From NCBI GenBank assembly GCA_015501605.1, contig JADNRZ010000002.1:930001-994000 (forward strand): a stretch of DNA of 64,000 bases, in the 5' to 3' direction. The position numbers and the translations under genes are program-made. The notes under the pieces are model-generated. The model saw only the letters and a list, made by a program, of their open reading frames with translations. It ran no database searches and had not been told where the DNA came from. Below are positions 59,301-64,000 of the stretch, piece after piece (the stretch's first letter is position 1; the number at the start of each line of letters is the position of its first letter). The stretch is from Panaeolus papilionaceus. Taxonomy: Eukaryota > Basidiomycota > Agaricomycetes > Agaricales.

Positions 59301-62300
59301 GACGTTTTTGTTTTTTGGACACGAACCGCAATTGAGGCTGGATCAACGAGATTATCATCTTTTGAAGCGCCAATTGTAGCATCACTTTCGGCATCAGTAG
59401 TTGAAGGGGGTTCAGCAGAGTCACTAGGGTGAAAGATCTCCTGAGCGAGTACAGGTTGAGGTGTGCCCTCTTTCTCCTCCTTTGCTTCATTCTCTGCCTC
59501 TGCTTTCTCATCGAACTCCGTAGGGTTTGCTTCGGACTCTGAGACGTCTGACGCTGACGCTGACCGCTCGGGTGTCATTGCGCGTTTTTCTGGTCCTTCT
59601 TCGGCCTCTGACAAAGGGGCAGAAAAAATCTGAGAGTAATTGTTTCGCCACATGTCTCGAACGGAAACCACACCAGAGGGCCGTTTTCCGCGGCTGGACA
59701 TCGTCTGCCCAGAACGTGGCTTTGGTAATCTATCGAAGTCGTTCTGCCAGGCAACGATCTTATCTTGACGATAAGCATGTACCTGATTGAGTGCGAGTGT
59801 GTCCATTGGGGAGGAGTCCCGGTAGACTTGATTGATAAGACGTGAGATCTCTTCTCGCTCAGCTTCAGCTCGAGCAATGAGTCGGTTGATATCAGCGAGC
59901 AACTTGGCATCCGCTTCTTGATCCCCTGTTGCCGCATCGATGATGATCAGCTGGAGATCGTCGATGAGAGAGGAGTACCAGTAGTTATTGCGATCCTGGA
60001 GTCGTTTGAAGTCGGTATTCTTGATTGCAAGTTGGGTCTGAGGTCGAACGCGAATGCGGAAAGGTGGATAAACGACTTCATTAACAACGACAGCATCCCT
60101 TTCGAATCGGACAGTCAAGCGTTTCAAAGTGAAGTAGCGAGTATGGGAGTGGTAGATGTTGTGTTCACAGCCAGCAGTCGGAAGCAACTTCACGTCAGCA
60201 GGGTAAAAGTGCAACTCCAGGAACTTTGCGAACGAATATTTTTGCATCTCTGCAGACACGTCGATTTTCGGCGTTGCTTTGTCGCAGACCCTACACACGC
60301 TCCAAGTCTCAAAATTGTTGCTATTCATTGCACGATGCTCCACAGTTACCGAAATCCTTGTCTCGTTGTGAACAAAGACCTTGCGGTGAAGGTATAGCGG
60401 TTGGTCGCATCCTTTGCGAGTGCAGATTGCCCTAGGATCCAAGAACTGGACCAATGTATCTGTAATCGTTTTATCGATGTATTGTCCAAGTGTCACGTCG
60501 TTCTCCCCATAGAATTTGATGCAGCTTAGTCGAGGAGTCGTACATGGTTTATGGTCCAGGTGTTCGGTATTCGGGATGGTGTATTCTCGCAAGTGTATGC
60601 ACTGGTATTTCTCCACAACGAAGTCATCGGGGTTCTTGCGCAGGTACCACTCCCAGATGCGACGGAACTCGTCGTGCTGCCATTTCACCAAAGTGTAGTG
60701 GCTTTGGTGACTGATATCTTGCTCTGTTTTCAGAACTTCTGCATGAGTAAGATCGCTCTGAGGGTATCCAAAGGACATGGAGCTGCTACCACTCCCGTTG
60801 ATGCTTATAGCCGACGCGGTTGCAGTACCGAGATTGAAGTAAGATGTGCCGTCCTCTAGGGAAGACGCGCCTGTGCTTGGAAGTCCGTCGGTTGTGTGAG
60901 GGGTATTAGGCTCGGTATGGGAAGGTAATGCTTCGATCTGGGCCACGATGTCGTCAATACCCTCGCCTTCGTTTACTGACGCCATCTGCAGATGGCCCTC
61001 CGAGGATGTTGTAGGCGTGATTGTCGCTTCTTGCGCGTGCATAGGCTGTATCGGTTCCTCCTTTGACACGATTTCGTCTTCCCAAGCTTTCTTCGCCTCC
61101 AGGAGCAGGTTGTCCAGCTCCTTCATCCGCCGAATAGGATAGGGAGGGGCAAACCGCAATGTCGCCGAGACAGAAATGAACCTTTTCAGGTAAGGTTCAA
61201 GCGATTCGTCAATCCGTCTTGTCAAGCGGAGCTGTTCAGCATCCTCGAAAGGGAGATGTTCGTCTTCCTTCATCTCCTCGATATCGCTACCATTGGATGC
61301 CCTCTCCAATTGATCGGGAAGAATGGATTTCGACGCCATCAATGTGGATGACGTCAAGAGAAGGGAGGGCGAAGTATTTATCATGATCATAAGCTGTTTG
61401 ACGGACTGTGGAATGGCCATAGGATTGAAAGGTGGTAAGCTGACAAGATAGTTCTTCCAGAAATGTGTCTCCAGCTTCAAGTTACGAACAATAAATGTCA
61501 GGAAACGGGTGACCTTCTTGATACGCCTCAGGGTGTCGATATCGCCTCCACGCAATATAATTGTGCAACCCATGTCACGATTGCAACCCTCGAAGCGCAT
61601 ATATGTTTTGCGACGACCTGGGATCAAGGGATGGTCGTAAGTCTTGATAACATAACGAGCACAATGACCAAGGTGGGGTTCTGAAGCCAATTTATCCATA
61701 GAAGAGAAGACATCCCCTTGTGTCATCCTTGCGACCGTACGAATGGCGGAAGGTTTCACGGATCGAGCTACTGCGATGTTATACTGCGCTAGGGCGTCAA
61801 GGGCAAGTCGTGAGACCGATTTCTCTACAAGGACGACATGTGGCCGGAGGGCTGCAATTCGGCTGGCCAGGTTTCCAAGATATTCCTTCTCTTGTCGAAC
61901 TATCTGACCAAAGTGTAGGTATTGTCCTTCAACGCGCGAGAACTCCAAAGGAAACGTGATAAGCATGACACGAGGGTTTTGCTGAAGTCGAGACATCTTC
62001 TTGTGTGAAACATTTTTGGTGATGACTGCCCCGTCCACGTACTCCGAGTCCTTTGGTGTACCACCAGGGATCTTCTTGATTTTTACATAGCGTCGAACAT
62101 CCATGTCCTGCCCTTGTCGATTAGATAGTGATGTAAACGTCATCTCTCGAGCTATGCGGAGCGAGAGGCGTAGGAGAGTTTCCTCCCAATCCTTGACATT
62201 GGGAATCTCTTCAAGTGTCAGCATCTGACGAAGCATGATCTTGAGATGCATCATGGACGTCAAGTTAAGTTCCTGCGCGTATCTGGAAACATCCGTGTAA

Positions 62301-63907
62301 GCGTAAACAGTCGCTCATCGCAAAAAGGAATAATTGCCAAACTACGCACGCCGTGCTCTCCCGTCTGGTTCTCCATCCCGGCTCAACATCATAAGGGGTG
62401 TCAAGGCGACTCTGGACCCGACTGCGAATAAAGGGAGTGGCGACCTCAAACTCTCCATGAGGACCAGGCCCAAACTTGCTTAGATTTCTTGGTGACCCGA
62501 GGTGCTCTGGTGAGGCGAGAGGGAACTGGATGTAACTTGTAGACGTATCGATGGGGAGAGGGTTAGAAGAAGGAAATTTGATTTGCGATCTGATGTGGGA
62601 CTCTTTGGGGGAACCGCTGAGGGACCCAACCATGCTAGCAGAGGCGTCCTTATCTTCTTGCGAAAGTCCACGCCTAAAGGGTGCAGGATTGTCGCGAACA
62701 GACTCCCAAACACCGTCGTCGCCTTCACGCAAATGAATCGGTTCTTCAGAATTAGAAAATTCGTTCCTTCGAGATTCGGCAATGGAGTAAAGATTGAATG
62801 GCTCGTCCATTCGCCCGAAAAGTTGGGACGCTGCAAAAGGCGACTGTGGATGTGAATTATGGAAAGCGTCGCCCCCAAGTTGGTGAGCTGGAAAGTTGGT
62901 AATGGAGGAAACGACAGATCGTCTATCATCATCATCATCCTCTTCTACTTTGGCTAGTTTTTCTAAACACAGGTTGCAAACACGGACCATCCCTTCCGCA
63001 CCAAATCTGGCGCCCTTGATAATGTTTGAGGCACACCTCGAACAGAAAATTTGCCCTGTAGAAAATCAATACAGGAATGTCGGTGTATTTTGAGGACATA
63101 CCACAAATTCTGCAGTGGTGTTTCCGCCTCCAAGTGGTAAAAACACTTTTGCAATCATAGCACTCCTTGCAGTTCTCGTCGTCCATCCAGTAATCGCGCG
63201 AAAGACCTATATTTTTTATGTGAATTCATTTAACACAACGGAATAAGTATGCCGTTACCTTCTCCCCGAAGCCTTCTCATAACTTTAGAGACAGAACCAG
63301 AACGATGAATGCTAGTTGATGTTTTGATGCTCCGGGCATCATCTGGGATAGGGAACCCTGGTATTGAAGTGCCAAAACCCATTGGATCTGTAGAGTCAAA
63401 GGCCGGAGAATACGGAGTCCTATTGTTTGCAGCCCTATCGTGATCAGGATTGGTGTATGTTGGTAACTCGGATTGGGCAGGAGTCAAGGATACCAAAGGG
63501 GGAGCAGCCTGTCCTGGTCCAGCCATAAGTGGATTCCGCCTATCAGATGCATTCGTCCGCGAAGAGAACCCTGATGAGGCGGTTTGAAGTTGCGGAAAGG
63601 AAGGTCTTCTAGGTTCTACTGACGCATTCTGTGGAGGATTCTGGTTGTTAGCTATGACACCAGAAGTAGTATTAGATGAGGTAGTGGTTGTTGATGAAAG
63701 TGGAGCGGAGAGGGTATTTTTCATCCGCGAAAATATTGAGGTTACGAGCGTATAGGATGACTGATCATGCTCGTCTTCCTCAGAGAAAGGGTTGAAAGAA
63801 GTGAGACTGGTAACATCGTCGGCGAGTTTAGAGCTACTAGTTCTTGTAGAGCGGCTCGACTGTACACCTGCTGGATCTATGACAGAGGGTGTACCAGGAG
63901 ATTCCAT
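56393..63907 (-). CDS. FAB1: Phosphatidylinositol-3-phosphate 5-kinase FAB1/PIKfyve
   Basis: Endosome/vacuole lipid kinase making PI(3,5)P2. ATG 63907 opens a Ser/Thr-rich N-terminus. Next the FYVE zinc finger (about 63215-62950) with [18 protein letters not shown] and [10 protein letters not shown]. Then a disordered stretch, and the large exon 62263-59282 carries the CCT/TCP1-like domain ([43 protein letters not shown]) and the fungal Cys-rich region. A further disordered exon (59198-57993) leads to the PIPK kinase domain: [55 protein letters not shown] and [18 protein letters not shown]. The last intron must end at 56461-56465 so that the protein finishes [17 protein letters not shown]...ELWPDW-stop at 56393; reading through instead would stop at PLVCR. 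About 2,200 residues, normal for FAB1. Confidence 0.93.
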
Positions 63908-64000
63908 GAATGAAATATATCAAGTAGATCACCAGCAGTTAAGTATTTATGGGAAACATGGGATAGATGATGATGGTGGTTAATGAATAAAGAGCTAGTA
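63908..64000. other. Upstream region of FAB1
   Basis: 93 bp to the window edge, containing a short gatgatgatggtgg stretch. Too short to judge promoter content. Confidence 0.4.

Overview
This window is a gene-dense stretch of a filamentous basidiomycete nuclear genome, most likely a mushroom-forming Agaricomycete. The support is many small introns (mostly 50-60 nt, GT-AG with gtRngt donors), fungal gene content (Het-C, FAB1 lipid kinase, GH5 exo-beta-1,3-glucanases, a Brh2-type BRCA2, an IKS-family kinase, a Delta-9 desaturase with C-terminal cytochrome b5) and short intergenic gaps. I see no rRNA, tRNA, transposon, CRISPR array or prokaryotic-style operon. All gene models below were spliced by eye, by joining frames at consensus splice sites so that family motifs are restored.

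Layout, left to right: UNC-45/She4-type myosin chaperone (-, runs off the left edge); TRM6 (+); MDM1-type sorting nexin (-); OAC1 mitochondrial oxaloacetate carrier (+); two tandem GH5 exo-beta-1,3-glucanases (-); UDP-GlcNAc pyrophosphorylase (+); a taxilin-like coiled-coil protein with an internal SUMO-like domain (-); Brh2/BRCA2 (+); MPP-alpha/MAS2 (-); IKS1-like kinase (+); tandem-bromodomain RSC4-like protein (-); Delta-9 desaturase OLE1 (-); CutC (-); CCCH-type/coiled-coil protein (+); PFA4 palmitoyltransferase (-); a probable mitochondrial protein of unknown function (+); HET-C with a long Y/G/D/R repeat tail (-); LTV1 ribosome-assembly factor (-); TAF2 fused to three bromodomains (+); FAB1 PI3P 5-kinase (-, reaching almost to the right edge).

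Most genes are housekeeping and unrelated in function; head-to-head pairs sharing short intergenic promoters recur (UNC45/TRM6, MDM1/OAC1, taxilin/BRH2, MAS2/IKS1, CutC/CCCH, PFA4/unknown, LTV1/TAF2). The only visible functional neighbourhood is cell wall: two beta-1,3-glucanases beside the enzyme that makes UDP-GlcNAc for chitin.

The most interesting signals are: (1) a SUMO-like beta-grasp domain inside a taxilin, encoded by one 420-nt phase 0-0 exon preceded by a GC-AG intron, so skipping would keep the frame; (2) a desaturase gene whose metal-binding motifs are all interrupted by introns, including inferred 3-nt and 5-nt microexons and a frame-preserving intron splitting the cytochrome b5 HPGG motif; (3) an apparent AT-AC intron in TAF2; (4) TAF2 fused to three bromodomains; (5) a cluster of ACGCGT boxes before BRH2; (6) the low-complexity HET-C tail.
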